A stretch of 23,626 nt of DNA, from assembly GCA_038144425.1 (NCBI GenBank), contig JAYQNS010000005.1, positions 1 to 23,626 on the forward strand, in the 5' to 3' direction. The position numbers were made by a program, and so were the translations under genes. Positions 11,155 to 21,220 of the stretch are shown in pieces; position 1 is the first letter of the stretch, and the number at the start of each line of letters is the position of its first letter. Below the pieces are notes generated by a model. The model saw only the letters and a list, made by a program, of their open reading frames with translations, searched no databases and had not been told where the DNA came from. Origin of the DNA: Salivita marina. Its GTDB lineage: Bacteria; Pseudomonadota; Gammaproteobacteria; Pseudomonadales; Azotimanducaceae.

Positions 11155-12681
11155 TCAGGGTGATCGAAACAGAGCCCCTTCCATCGTCTCCAAAGGGCGC
11201 CCCCGCGTCTCCGGCACGGCGCGCCATACCCAGAACAGACCCAGGAGCGCAAAAGCTCCGAAGAAGGCAAAGGTCTGGGCAGGCCCAAGGGCTGCCAAGG
11301 CCCAGGGGAAGAGAAGCTGAACTAAAAAGCTGACTAGGGAGTTGACCAGCCCCGCCGTGGCCGCAGCCAAGGCTCGCACGGGAAGGGGAAAAAGCTCGGA
11401 GAAAAGCACCCACATGACCGGTCCCAGGGAGAGGGCGAAGCTGGCTACGAAGAGCATAATTGCGGCGAGTACGGTCGGGGCATCAATCTGAATGGCCAAC
11501 GCCAGAAGGACCTTCTCGCTCTGCGCAAGCGCCTCGGGGGCCAATGCTTGCGCGAGCGCCCCCTGGAAGGCCGCTTTGTCCCCGAAGGGCTGCCCAGCGA
11601 TTTGGCTGAGAGCGGCGGCCAGGTCCGAATCTTCCAGGGACACTAGAGTCTGAGTGCTAAGCTGGTAAAAGGCCTGATCAAAGGCGTAGCTGAGCAGAGC
11701 CATGGCCAGGGCGATGCCCCCAAGACCCATCAACAGCAAGGGCCGCCGCCCCAGACGATCAATGGTGCGCAGCGCCACGAGGGTAAATAGAAGATTAACC
11801 ACCCCGATCAGCACCGCCTGCCAGAGGGCCGAATTCACGCCGGCGCCCGCCTTCTCGAAAATCATTGGGGCATAAAAAAATACCGCATTGATGCCCGTGA
11901 TTTGCTGGAGCACGGCAACGCCCAGGGCCACCGCAAGGATCGGCCGGAGCGCGGGGTCGAGGAGACGGAGCAGCATGGCCTGAAGCGCCCCAGCCTTGGG
12001 CTCAGAGGGCGTAATGCGCTCAAGCGCCGCCCGCGCCTCGGTCTCGCCCGCCGTAGCAGCCAAAATGGCAAACGCCTTTTCTCCTTCCCCGCGGAGCTTT
12101 AGCCAGCGAGGGCTTTCCGGCACCGCCCCAAGGCCCAGGAAATAGGCCAACGCCGGCAGGGCCTCAATACCGAGCATCCAGCGCCAGGGTGGGAAAGCCC
12201 TGGCCTCTAGAGGATCGCCAAACACCTGAGCGATCACATAATTCGAGAAGAAGGCCGCCGAGATTCCCACCACGATATTCAGCTGATTGATAGAAACCAG
12301 GCGCCCCCGATCCTTTGCCGGGGCAAGTTCCGCGATATAGAGCGGGGCCACAATGAGCGCTGCGCCAACGCCAAGCCCTCCCAGCATGCGCGCCAGCACC
12401 AGCGCGCTGAAGCTGGGCGCCAGCGCCGAGGCGACGGCAGAAAGCAGATAGAGCGCGGCCGCGATCTGAAGGGTTCGGCGGCGGCCAAAGGCGTCGCTGA
12501 ATACTCCGGCCCCCAGCATGGCGAAGGACGAGGTCAGCGCGAGGCACGCAACTAACCAACCCTGCTCAAATTCCGAGAGCCCAAAGCGCTCGCCCACGGG
12601 ACCTAAAACGCCAGAGATAACAGACGCGTCGAAGCCCATGAGGAATCCCCCCAGGGCAACGATGAACGCGATCCGAAGCAT
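11155..12681 (-). CDS. MFS sugar porter (glucose/hexose transporter family)
   Basis: Inner-membrane secondary transporter of the sugar-porter branch of the major facilitator superfamily, 508 aa, 12 predicted membrane helices. Landmarks are GFDASVISGVLGP in helix 1, DAFGRRR in the 2-3 loop, PESPRWL after helix 6, QQITGINAVFFYAP in helix 7, DRLGRRPLL in the 8-9 loop, and PETRGRPLE after helix 12. Such proteins carry glucose, xylose or galactose with H+ or Na+. An unusual feature is an insertion of about 70 residues, rich in Ala, Gln and Leu, after helix 9 (near 11490-11690), predicted to lie outside the membrane on the periplasmic side. The ATG directly follows the GH3 stop codon (TAG then ATG), so translation is coupled. 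It probably imports glucose freed in the periplasm. Confidence 0.92.
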   Translation of the reverse strand: MLRIAFIVALGGFLMGFDASVISGVLGPVGERFGLSEFEQGWLVACLALTSSFAMLGAGVFSDAFGRRRTLQIAAALYLLSAVASALAPSFSALVLARMLGGLGVGAALIVAPLYIAELAPAKDRGRLVSINQLNIVVGISAAFFSNYVIAQVFGDPLEARAFPPWRWMLGIEALPALAYFLGLGAVPESPRWLKLRGEGEKAFAILAATAGETEARAALERITPSEPKAGALQAMLLRLLDPALRPILAVALGVAVLQQITGINAVFFYAPMIFEKAGAGVNSALWQAVLIGVVNLLFTLVALRTIDRLGRRPLLLMGLGGIALAMALLSYAFDQAFYQLSTQTLVSLEDSDLAAALSQIAGQPFGDKAAFQGALAQALAPEALAQSEKVLLALAIQIDAPTVLAAIMLFVASFALSLGPVMWVLFSELFPLPVRALAAATAGLVNSLVSFLVQLLFPWALAALGPAQTFAFFGAFALLGLFWVWRAVPETRGRPLETMEGALFRSP

Positions 12682-15150
12682 CTAGGCGGAGCTCACCGCC
12701 GTGATTTTCACGGTCAGCAGGGTGAGCTCCAGGCGCCCCTTCGTCCATAGCAGGAAAGGCGTATCGATATGTTCCAGAGGTGCGCCAGCATCAGCCCAGG
12801 CCTGCAAGGGCCAGCTCAGCACCACCTCCTGTTCCAGCTGCTGGGCCGCCAAGGCCTCCGTCACATCTAGAGCACCGGCACGGGGGTAGGTTCCATCCAT
12901 TCGCAGAAATACCGGAGCCGTGGGCGCCTCGTGGATCAGCAGGGTGATTGTCAGCACGCCCCCGAGCTCTCCCAGGGCCTTAAGGTCATGGGGCGTCGCG
13001 GTCTGGAAGTAGAGCTGTGCAGGGGCCCGGCCGTTCCAGCAGGCGCGCCGGGCGTCCTCTTGACGCCGCACGTCAACGGTCCGCAGGGAAAGCGCCCCCG
13101 CAGCTGATTCCGTCAAAGTTCCGCGCACCGGTAAGCGCCAATTCAGGGGATCGCCGAGATAAAGGCCGTAGGGCCCCTGAGGGGTACGGTCGAACACCAC
13201 GACCTCACCCTTCTCCAGCACCACTTCCGCCTCATCCTGCTCGGGAAGGTCGACGCCTTGGGCGTGCTCGTCGCCAAAGCTCAGCCCATAGCCGTAGGGG
13301 AAGAGCGGAGTCTCTCGCAGATCACCGCGGTTTACCGTGCTTTGGAGAGCCCGAGCGGGCCAGGAAAAGCTTAAGCGCCCGGTAAAATCAAAGCGCCGAG
13401 ATTCGTCAAACAGGAGGTCGGCCAGGGCTCCGCCTTCCGATCCGGGTAGCCAAGCGGCGATGAAAGCATCGCTCGCGTTCAACTCCGGGTTCACCCATAG
13501 GGGGCGCCCGGACAGCAGCACGGCCACCACAGGAATACCCTCAGCCTTCAACCGTTGCAGAAGCTCAAGGTCCTCCGGGCGCTCGGCGCTGTGGCTCAGG
13601 TGGGTCCGATCCCCAACGCCTTCAGCGTAGGGATCTTCGCCGAACACCACCACGGCCACATCGGGGCGCTGCTCATACGCGCCGTCCGGAGCAAGCTCGG
13701 CGCTGCCCCCGGCCGCGCCTATAGCGGCCTCAATGCCTTCCCAAAGGCTAGTAGCGCCAGGGAAGTCCTCCAGCTGATTCTGCGTACCCTGCCAAGTCAG
13801 GGTCCAGCCGCCGCACTGCTTCGCAACGTTATGAGCCCCGTCCCCAGCCACCAAAATTCGCTGGCCGGGCGCCAACGGCAGTAGACCCCCAGCGTTCTTC
13901 AGCAGCACCATAGACTTTCGTGCCGCCTCCCGTGCCAGGGCTCGATGGGCATCGCAGCCCACGACGCTTGCCTCTGCCACCGGGCGCTGGGAAGGCTTTC
14001 CCCGCTCGAAGAGGCCGGCGCGGAGCTTCATGCGCAATATGCGGCGAACCGCATCATCAATCCGGGAGAGCGGGATATCCCCTCGCTCGACCTCGGCAAT
14101 GGTGTTCTCCAAAAGGGGGGCCCACTGCTCCGGGACCATAATCATGTCGACGCCCGCCAGCACGGTTTGTCGACAGGAGTCGCTGTGATAGCCATCCACT
14201 TGCTGGTGACCATTCCAGTCGCTTACCACCACACCATCAAAGCCCAGGCGCCCCTTCAGCACTTCTGTCAGCAAGTAGCCATGGCCATGAACCTTCAGGC
14301 CCTGCCAGCTGTTAAAGGAGGCCATGACCGACAGCACCCCCGCCTGAATAGCTGAAAAGTACCCAGCGCCATGAATGTTGCAGAGCACTTCTTCCCGATC
14401 GACGTTATCCCCCTGATCGACCCCTGCAGTGGTGCCCCCATCGCCGATGAAATGCTTAGCAGTGGCCAGCACCCGGGCGCCGCGCATCCACTGAGGATCA
14501 CTCACATCCCCCTGGAGCCCTCGGACAAAGCGTCCCGCGTAGTCTTGCACGAGAGCGGGATCCTCGGCGTAACCCTCGTAGGATCGGCCCCAGAGGTCGT
14601 CCCGAACCACGGCGACGGTGGGGGCAAAGTTCCAATCCACCCCAGTCGCAAGGAGCTCTCGCGCAGTCGCCTCCGCAATGGCCTCAAGGAGATCACCATC
14701 TCGGGCCGCCCCAAGGGCGATATTGTGGGGAAAGAGCGTGGCGCCAAACAGATTGTTATGGCCGTGCACCGCATCCACACCCCAGAGCATGGGGATCGCC
14801 GGTCCGCCAGCCCGAGGGGCCATGGACGCCTCGTAATGTGCGTCGGCGAGCGCCTGCCAGGCCGCCACGGAGGCGTGCTTGTCATTACCGGGAAAGGCTC
14901 CGCCGCCGCTCAGGATCGACCCCAGGCGATGTTCCCGAACCTGCTCGGGGGTCACGGAGCGAATTTCCGCCTGAATCATCTGCCCAACCTTCTCCCGAAG
15001 GGACAAGGTGCCCAGCAACGCCTCGACCTGTCGCTCAAGATCGGGGCCAGGAGGAGGGCGGCGAGTCAAGGCTGGCCAGCACGGCGCCACAGAAGCGTCC
15101 GAGATGGATTCGGAGGCCATTGGATGGGACGTCACAAGCTTCTCCAACAC
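12682..15150 (-). CDS. GH3 exo-beta-glucosidase with ExoP-type C-terminal domain
   Basis: Family 3 glycoside hydrolase of up to 822 aa, similar to the marine exo-1,3/1,4-beta-glucanase ExoP. Motifs seen are EKVGQMIQAEI, GVDAVHGHNNLFGATLFPHN, KHFIGDGGTTAGVDQGD, and SDWNG with the nucleophile Asp (codon 14218-14220). The sandwich domain follows (AWLPGSEGGALADLLF), then FPYGYGLSF and a C-terminal beta-sandwich of about 170 residues (from about 13240 down), the galactose-binding-like ExoP domain. The start is uncertain: GTG at 15150 gives MLEKLVTSHP; ATG at 15120 gives MASESISDAS; neither has a clear ribosome binding site. No signal peptide is seen from either start, so it is probably cytoplasmic, unlike many ExoP relatives. 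The stop directly abuts the start of the sugar porter. Confidence 0.92.
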   Translation of the reverse strand: MLEKLVTSHPMASESISDASVAPCWPALTRRPPPGPDLERQVEALLGTLSLREKVGQMIQAEIRSVTPEQVREHRLGSILSGGGAFPGNDKHASVAAWQALADAHYEASMAPRAGGPAIPMLWGVDAVHGHNNLFGATLFPHNIALGAARDGDLLEAIAEATARELLATGVDWNFAPTVAVVRDDLWGRSYEGYAEDPALVQDYAGRFVRGLQGDVSDPQWMRGARVLATAKHFIGDGGTTAGVDQGDNVDREEVLCNIHGAGYFSAIQAGVLSVMASFNSWQGLKVHGHGYLLTEVLKGRLGFDGVVVSDWNGHQQVDGYHSDSCRQTVLAGVDMIMVPEQWAPLLENTIAEVERGDIPLSRIDDAVRRILRMKLRAGLFERGKPSQRPVAEASVVGCDAHRALAREAARKSMVLLKNAGGLLPLAPGQRILVAGDGAHNVAKQCGGWTLTWQGTQNQLEDFPGATSLWEGIEAAIGAAGGSAELAPDGAYEQRPDVAVVVFGEDPYAEGVGDRTHLSHSAERPEDLELLQRLKAEGIPVVAVLLSGRPLWVNPELNASDAFIAAWLPGSEGGALADLLFDESRRFDFTGRLSFSWPARALQSTVNRGDLRETPLFPYGYGLSFGDEHAQGVDLPEQDEAEVVLEKGEVVVFDRTPQGPYGLYLGDPLNWRLPVRGTLTESAAGALSLRTVDVRRQEDARRACWNGRAPAQLYFQTATPHDLKALGELGGVLTITLLIHEAPTAPVFLRMDGTYPRAGALDVTEALAAQQLEQEVVLSWPLQAWADAGAPLEHIDTPFLLWTKGRLELTLLTVKITAVSSA

Positions 15151-15211
15151 TTCGCTGAAGCCGGACCCCTCGCGGGAGATCCGGCCTCACTACAGCGAAT
15201 GAATGGTGCCC

Positions 15212-17850
15212 TTAGGGGCGACGATTCCAAGCCGCCCGGATGCCCATCATGCGGGGTGCATTCCAGGTAAACATGGGCACGTCAGGGGACGGTCCGCCCA
15301 CATAGAAGGTCTGGAAACGCTCGTCGGTCGCGTTTTGCACGAAGGCCTCCACGAACCACAACTCGTCGGGGGCCGTGTACTTCAGGGAGAGATCCACCGT
15401 GGTGTAGGCCTCGCGCTTATCCGACAGCGACGGAATGGCGTCGAAGTTACCCTCGGTCATATGCGTATCCCCTTCCCCATGAAGCTTGATCCAGGGGGTA
15501 ATACGCCCGCCGTTGATCAACGGGAAGGCATGGGAGTAGGTCACCGTATAGGAATACGGGGCCGCGTAAGGGAGATCATTCCCCTCGATATCCGAACGAC
15601 CACTTCCATCATCCTGGGCGACGCAAGCAAACTGGGGGCCCGCCGCAGCTCGTTGCTCGCAGAAGTACGCCTCTCCGGCATAGCCGGGCCAGGAATCGAA
15701 GGTGGCATCCAGCAGGCCTACGCCGCCGGTGAACCGACCGTTCTCCCAGGGAATGTAGTCGAACTCCACTTCAACACCCTGAATCGAGGCTTCTCCCGCG
15801 TTGGAAGTCACCAAGGTCCCAATGGGCTGGAGGGGCTCGAGGGGGGTCCCCGGGGGATCTTCAACAAAGCCCACTTCACGGAATTGGGAGACCTGCTTAT
15901 CGGTGTACTCCGTGATGAAAGCGGCAAAGATCAGGTTGAGGCGCCGATCAAGCAGACTGGTCTTCAGTCCGATCTCGTAGTTGAGAACCTCCTCAGGCTC
16001 GAAGGAGAAGAACTCGATTCTTCCGCAACGGCAAACATCCACCCCGTCGCCGAAGGAGCCGGCCTTGGAGCCGGTAGCCGCGTAAGCGTAGAGGAACGTC
16101 TCATCACTGAGGTCATAATCAATGCCCAGACGCCAGTTGTCAGCGTCAAAGCTCTCCTTGTTGTCGTTAACGTCAAAGAGCTGATAATTCCCAAAGCGAT
16201 CCTGCGACCCTAGCCCGGGCACGTTGATATCGGCGGAGGTAAAGAGCGGTAGGAACAGCTCGTTCGTCTGCGTGATTCCCTGGGGGAAACCGTCGTTCGG
16301 AATCAGACCGTTGCTCCAGCTGCAGCCCGCACCACCGTAGCAGCCGATGTTGCGACCCCCAACGTCTTCCCGAGTATCTTCCGTTGAGCGATAGCCAGCG
16401 GTGAGATGCAGACGATCGGTAACGTGCCAGGTGGCCTGGCCGAAGAAGGCGCGCGACTCTAGGGTCCGCTCGGGCTGGACAAAGGAGATGCCTCCCAATC
16501 CGCCCGTGCTGCAGCAGAAGGGCTGCTCCACATCAAAGATAATAGCGTTGTCTTCCTGGAAATCGAAGAATCCTACAATCCAGTTAACCCGCCCGGTCAG
16601 GCCCTGGAGCTGAAGCTCATGAGACCAGGAGTCGTATTGCGACTCAGCGGTTGCGAGGTAAAGGCTGGGCCAGGGCTGATTACGATTGAGGAAGCCCGTG
16701 GTCTCCCCGGAAGGGCACGCCACCCCATATCCCCGTCCCAACGCTGCTCCCGCTCCTGCCGAGCCCAACCGGCGTTGTAGACCACATCAATGGTGTCCGT
16801 GAGCGCGAAGGTCATATGGCTCCGCGCAGCGGTTTGGCGCATATCCATAAAGCCCGGGATGTTCGGATCAATGTAATCGATACTTCCACCGTTGAAGCGG
16901 CAGAGGTCTTGGTTTTCCTCACAGTTCGGCGCCATGGCCCAGCCGGGGTTGTCGTCCTGGCCGACCTCATAGGTAACACGCCAGTCGAAGCGATCCGTGG
17001 GCGCCCAAAGGAGGCTGGCCCGGTAGGCATAGCGATCCGCCGCCCCGTAGCGGCCGTCCTGGTCAACGTTCTCGTTCCAACGCTGGTCCATATCGGGAAT
17101 CCCGTCGGGGCCAGAAAAGCCCTGCCCGAAGAGGTCCTTCGTCCCCGTATCTTGTGAAATCCAGCTATCCCGCTCTTCGTCAAAGAAGTTGAAGCGAAGC
17201 GCAAGGGTGTCAGAAACGGGAAGATTCAACGTCCCCAGCACATTCCGATAGCCGTAGCTGCTGACCTCAGCCCCCACGGTGGCGTAAACCCCATCAAAGG
17301 CCGGCTTAGCCGTAATCACGTTTACGCTACCGGCCGCGGAGTTACGGCCAAAGAGCGTGCCCTGGGGACCCCGCATGACCTCAAGACGCTCGAGATCAAA
17401 CATGAGTGCCGTCGCCCCCTGGGGACGGGGCGAATAGACGCCGTCCACATGGAAAGCCACGGAAGGATCAGCGATTTCCGTGAAGTTGTTGCTATTGATG
17501 CCCCGGATCGTCAGCTGCACCCCCGAATCGGAGGGGGAGAAGGCGACGTCGAAGTTCGGCACCAAATCAGAGGCGTCCCGAATATCGCGAACGCCGTTTT
17601 GCGTCAGCGTGTCCTGGTCAAAGGCAGAGATCGCGATGGACGTCTTCATGAGATCCGTTTCGGTCCGCGTCGCCGTCACCACGATCTCTTCGATGGCCTG
17701 GCGCACGGGCTCTGCCACGGTCTCCTCTTCGACCTCCGCCTCCGCTGCCCAGACGCCGCCGGCCCCCAGCACCAGGCTTAGGCCGAGCGCTCGAACGAGC
17801 GCGCGGGGCCGGAGACGCGACGTAATCAGTCCGTTATTCATCGTTTCCAT
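15212..17850 (-). CDS. TonB-dependent outer-membrane receptor, one frameshift
   Basis: Outer-membrane active transporter of about 879 aa, presumed to import laminari-oligosaccharides in a TonB-ExbBD-driven way. From the ATG at 17850 there is a signal peptide (ALVRALGLSLVLGAGGVWA), an acidic linker, then a TonB box EEIVVTATR and the plug domain (VQLTIRGINSN, VDGVYSPR, LERLEVMRGPQGTLFGRNSAAGSVNVIT). The barrel continues to RMMGIRAAW near the C-terminus. The frame shifts at 16723-16726: WDGDMG in one frame continues as VACPSGETTGFLNR in another, and a single added base in the run of four C (G on the coding strand) restores it. Extracellular loops contain several close Cys pairs (for example GCYGGAGC, FCC, CRC), probably disulfides. 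The start is only 2 bp after the GH16 stop; a second ATG at 17841 is possible. Confidence 0.9.
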
Positions 17851-17852
17851 GC

Positions 17853-20800
17853 TTATTCCCCCGCTCCGAATTGGACATCGTCGAAGAGATAGGTTGCGCC
17901 ATCCCCTGGATTGCCGAAGTCAAAGAAAATCACCACGCGGACGTAGTCCACATCCAAGCTGAAGCCCGGCGCGTCGGCAAAGTTCCAGGTCAGGGTCTCA
18001 AAGGCCCCACCCACCGAGGTGTTCACCAGCAGCTCCGTGGTCGAGGAGGCATCAGCATTCTCGAGCTTAAGCAGCACCGGTGTCCCGGCGTTGGGCGTCT
18101 GCACCCGCACGTTCATGGTCGTAGCGCCCTCCGCGAAGGGAATTGCGCTCGCCAGCTGAGAGTCGAACCCACCTATCACCGTGCCCGCGAAGGTCTCTGC
18201 GCCGGCTGTTTTGGTGGTTTGTGCCACCTGGAGGTCCCCATTGGCGGGATCCGCCACCAGGACCGTCTCCGCGCCCCCAAAGACTCCGAAGGGGTAGTCC
18301 ACCCCGTTGGCGTCAAAGGTAATGGGCAAAGCCAGGCCCTCCGGTTCAGCCGCAGGCACTCCCAGCTGCACGTTTTCCCAGTAGTAGACAGAGCCATCAC
18401 CGATCGACCCGAAGTCGAAGAAAATAATGGCACGGTCATAGGCAATGTTCGGATCAAGCCCCGAGCCCGCAAAATCCCAGGTCAGCACTTCCCAGTCGTC
18501 AGCAACCGTAGTGCTCACCTGAACTTCCGCGTTGATGTTCGGATCGGCCGCGGTCTCAACCTTAAGCAGCACGGGAATCCCCGCCGCGGGGGCGCGCACG
18601 CGCACCGACATCCGCTGCTCATCCGCAGTGAAGGCGATGGCTTCCGGGAAGGCGGGATCAATCATGACGGTCCCCGCAAAGGTTTCCGCGCCGTCCCCCT
18701 TCGTTGTGATAGCCACCGTATTGGTCGCATCGGCCGGGTCTTCGCCCAGAACCGTCGAGGTCCCAGCGAAGTCCACCGTGCTGTAGGTCAGCGTCGGATC
18801 GTCGAAAGTAAGCGGGAGATTCGCAAAGGTCGGCGGCGCGTCTCCCGTGTCGGCGACAAAGCGAACGTTATCAACCTGGAAGGTGATGCCTCCGCTCTGG
18901 GGCGCCGTCGGGAAGATCACAATACCCGTGTTCAGATTCGTCTGATCGAGGGTCGGAAGGGAGGCGAGGGGCAAGGTGATGGTCTCCCACACCCCATCCG
19001 CAACCACCCCAAGGTTCCGATCACCGCTGGTGCATGGGAAGAAGCAATCAAGCTTCACGGTCATGCCCGTGGTGTTGGTCCCGTAATCGGTGACGCGGAG
19101 ATCAAATACGAGGGCGCCGCCGCCGTAGGTAGAGACATCCACGCCCGCGCCGCTTCCCACAAAGAAGACGCCGAACGCGTCGCTGTCGTTGAAGGTTGCC
19201 TCGATGACATTGCCGCGCTCGGCATCTTCCGCAGCCACGATGGAGAAGTTGACCTTATTCGCCGGGTTGGTTCCGTCGGTGTAGTCCTGGAACCCGGAAC
19301 CCGAGTCCGAAGCCACTAAGCCTCGGCTCCAAACAGCCAAGTTCACTTCGTCGTCAAAGACCACAAGATCCGAAATTCCTCGGGACTTAAGGTCGGCTCC
19401 GCACCCACCAACGACCTTACAGGCATTGGTGACGTAGATATTGTCGAGGTAGACCTCGGCGGCGCCCCCGACCACTTCAATCACGAAGGGATTGATCACA
19501 TTGGCCAGATCGACCCCGGTCCCGCCACAGCAGTCCACAAAGCCTGGGTTCGCCAAGAACTGATCGAACTTGACAGAATAGGTCTTCCGAACCCCGGGGG
19601 CCGCGAGGGCGGTAGCGGGTAGGGCAACCTGGCCCAAATTCGGGAAGCCGCTGTCGAGCTTGATCAAGATGGTGGCATTGGGATCGATGCTAACGATCTC
19701 CATATCAAACGCGATTTCTCCGAAGGGATCGGCGCCAACTCCCGGTGTACGGAAGCCAGAGAAATCAAAACCCGTAGCCAAAATTGGATCTTCAGAAAGA
19801 TCCTGGGATGCCAGGAATGCGTTTGCCACGCCCCCGGAAATGGCCACGCGCCACACCGTGTTGGTGTCGTCGCTAGGGTCTGCGAAGGTCGGATCGTTGA
19901 TCACCTCCGCACCGTCACCGGTGAAGCCGCTGACAAAGAGCTGATTCGTGCCCGTCCCGTCCGGGGTGGTCAGGGAAAGCGCCTCGGGGCCGTCGGTAAA
20001 GAGATCCAGCCGTTCGATGTAGGGGTTATCCGTGGGGACATCCTCAAGCGGGCCTCCATCGTTGTCCTCAAGAGGCACAACGCTGACATCCCCCGTCCCG
20101 CAGCCGCGGCCCGTATCAGGATTGGCGTTGGCGCACTGGAAAACGCGCACATAGTCCACTTCAAGGGTTTGGGGAAACAGCGTCCCCTCCGGCGGGCCCA
20201 CGGGGTTTCCGCCCACAGCGAGATTCATAATGAGATAGAAGAGCTGGTCGAAGGGAGCGTCCCGGGGTCCAAGCTTGTAGGCGCCAAGGGGATCAAAGAA
20301 GCCGTCCTCGTCCGCCGGAAAATAGGCATACCACTCATCGGAGGTTTGGGTCTGGAAGTGCACACCATCAACGAAGAAGCGAAGCTGATCACGCTCCCAT
20401 TCCACCGCATACTCGTGGAAAGCAGCATCCAGGGGTACGCCGTTATCATTTTGGGAACTCGTACCCGTGAAGGCGCACCCGGCAACCCGTAGTGGTTGTG
20501 CTCTGGGTCGCCGTGTTACCCGTCACCCCAGGGTTAAAGGACTCCATAACGTCGATTTCCCCGCCCGCAGGCCAAGGACCGTAAACCGACTCATCAGCGT
20601 GGAGCATCCATAGGGCAGGCCACATTCCCTGGCCACTGGGAAGGCGAGCACTGAACTCGACGCGACCATAGCGGAACTCAAACTTATCCCGAGTGTTGAT
20701 TCGGCCAGAAGTGTAGGCCGCAGCACCGAGCTGAGGATTATCGAGCGCCGTGATCTTTAGCGTCCCGCCCGACACCTCAATATTGTACGCGAATACACCT

Positions 20801-21050
20801 GAAGCTCGTTGTTGCCGAAGCCGCAGAGCTCTGGACAGCCATCCCCCTCCACGACGGTCCATTTGCTCTCATCAAGCTCGGCGCCATCAAACTCATCGGA
20901 AAAAACCAGCTGGAATTCCACCACGGGAGCCGTGAACTCTCCCGCCGGAACGGAATCGGACTGGCCCCCGCAGGCAGCCAGCACGAGGGAACCAGCGAGC
21001 AGGAGGAGGTGTCGTACCCGAAGTACTACACCAATGATAGGCATCTGCAT
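17853..21050 (-). CDS. GH16 laminarinase lipoprotein with four beta-sandwich modules, three frameshifts
   Basis: Endo-beta-1,3-glucanase of about 1065 aa, the likely surface enzyme that starts laminarin breakdown. The ATG at 21050 has GGAG 6 bp upstream. A lipoprotein signal ends in LVLAAC with lipid-bearing Cys27. The GH16 domain runs to about 20125: FSDEFDGAELDESKW, GNNELQVY, GRVEFSARLPSGQGMWPALWML, then the catalytic GGEIDVMES (nucleophile codon 20557-20559, acid/base codon 20542-20544), HEYAVEWER, and YLIMNLAVGG. Modules follow at about 20030-19440, 19380-18850, 18818-18330 and 18329-17856; the last two are tandem copies. Three frame changes, near 20790 (CGTACAAT), 20486 (ACAACCACT) and 20477 (CCGGGTGC), each need one added base. 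Repaired, the sequence reads HYGLPGCAFTGTSS as expected for GH16. Sequencing error is the preferred explanation. Confidence 0.9.
17856..18818 (-). repeat. tandem duplicated beta-sandwich modules at the GH16 C-terminus
   Basis: Two consecutive modules of about 160 residues share the same order of blocks: LP(L/I)TFD at the start, then AETFAGTV, then (M/V)(S/N)VRV, PVLLK, LTW(D/N)FA, and IFFDFG...GDG..Y near the end. By eye roughly half of the residues match. The copies run 18818-18330 and 18329-17856. They look like carbohydrate-binding modules (CBM4/CBM6-like jelly rolls), probably binding beta-glucan. The two modules before them (about 20030-18850) are related in style but more divergent, and resemble the ExoP C-terminal domain. 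Confidence 0.8.
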
Positions 21051-21181
21051 GTTCGTCTCCCTGCGGCATCCAAACCGCGTAACCCTGGATCATGGAGGCG
21101 GAGACAGGCTGGCGGACTCGAGAGAGTAAAGGCACCCAACTTCCGTTGGAAGGCGTGATCCCCTGAGTCGGCCGACTGTAA

Positions 21182-21196
21182 CCGCCGGTCCGGCGG
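21182..21196. repeat. GC-rich inverted repeat in the GH16 leader
   Basis: CCGCCGG, one base, then CCGGCGG: a perfect inverted repeat that would form a six-pair stem with a three-base loop. It sits directly beside a second hairpin and between the operators and the GH16 start. There is no T-run following on the minus strand, so a classical terminator of the GH16 message is unlikely. It could stabilise the 5' leader. Confidence 0.4.
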
Positions 21197-21220
21197 CTTT
21201 CCGACGCCCTATCGGAAAGC
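21196..21220. repeat. 9-bp-stem hairpin next to the operator in the GH16 leader
   Basis: GCTTTCCGA (21196-21204), a 7-base loop, then TCGGAAAGC (21212-21220): a perfect 9-bp inverted repeat. It partly overlaps the AAGCGCTTA palindrome. On the plus strand it is followed by CGCTTATTTTTTAT, so it could also act as a rho-independent terminator for plus-strand transcripts, although no plus-strand gene ends nearby. Confidence 0.4.

Noticed and set aside
12699..12713. CCGTGA / TCACGG inverted repeat near the end of the second GH3 gene, possible terminator
   Set aside because: Six-base stem inside coding sequence with no T-run, immediately before a translationally coupled gene; more likely chance.
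14371..15270. Plus-strand open frame of 299 codons opposite the second GH3
   Set aside because: Antisense to conserved catalytic GH3 sequence; no family resemblance of its own.
15203..16213. Long plus-strand open frame (336 codons) opposite the TonB receptor
   Set aside because: It lies antisense to clear receptor sequence, has no ribosome binding site or recognisable motif, and is the kind of mirror frame expected in GC-rich genes.
17871..19319. Plus-strand open frame of 482 codons opposite the GH16 modules
   Set aside because: Composition is Arg/Gly/His-rich with no domain features; it shadows a strong coding frame on the minus strand.
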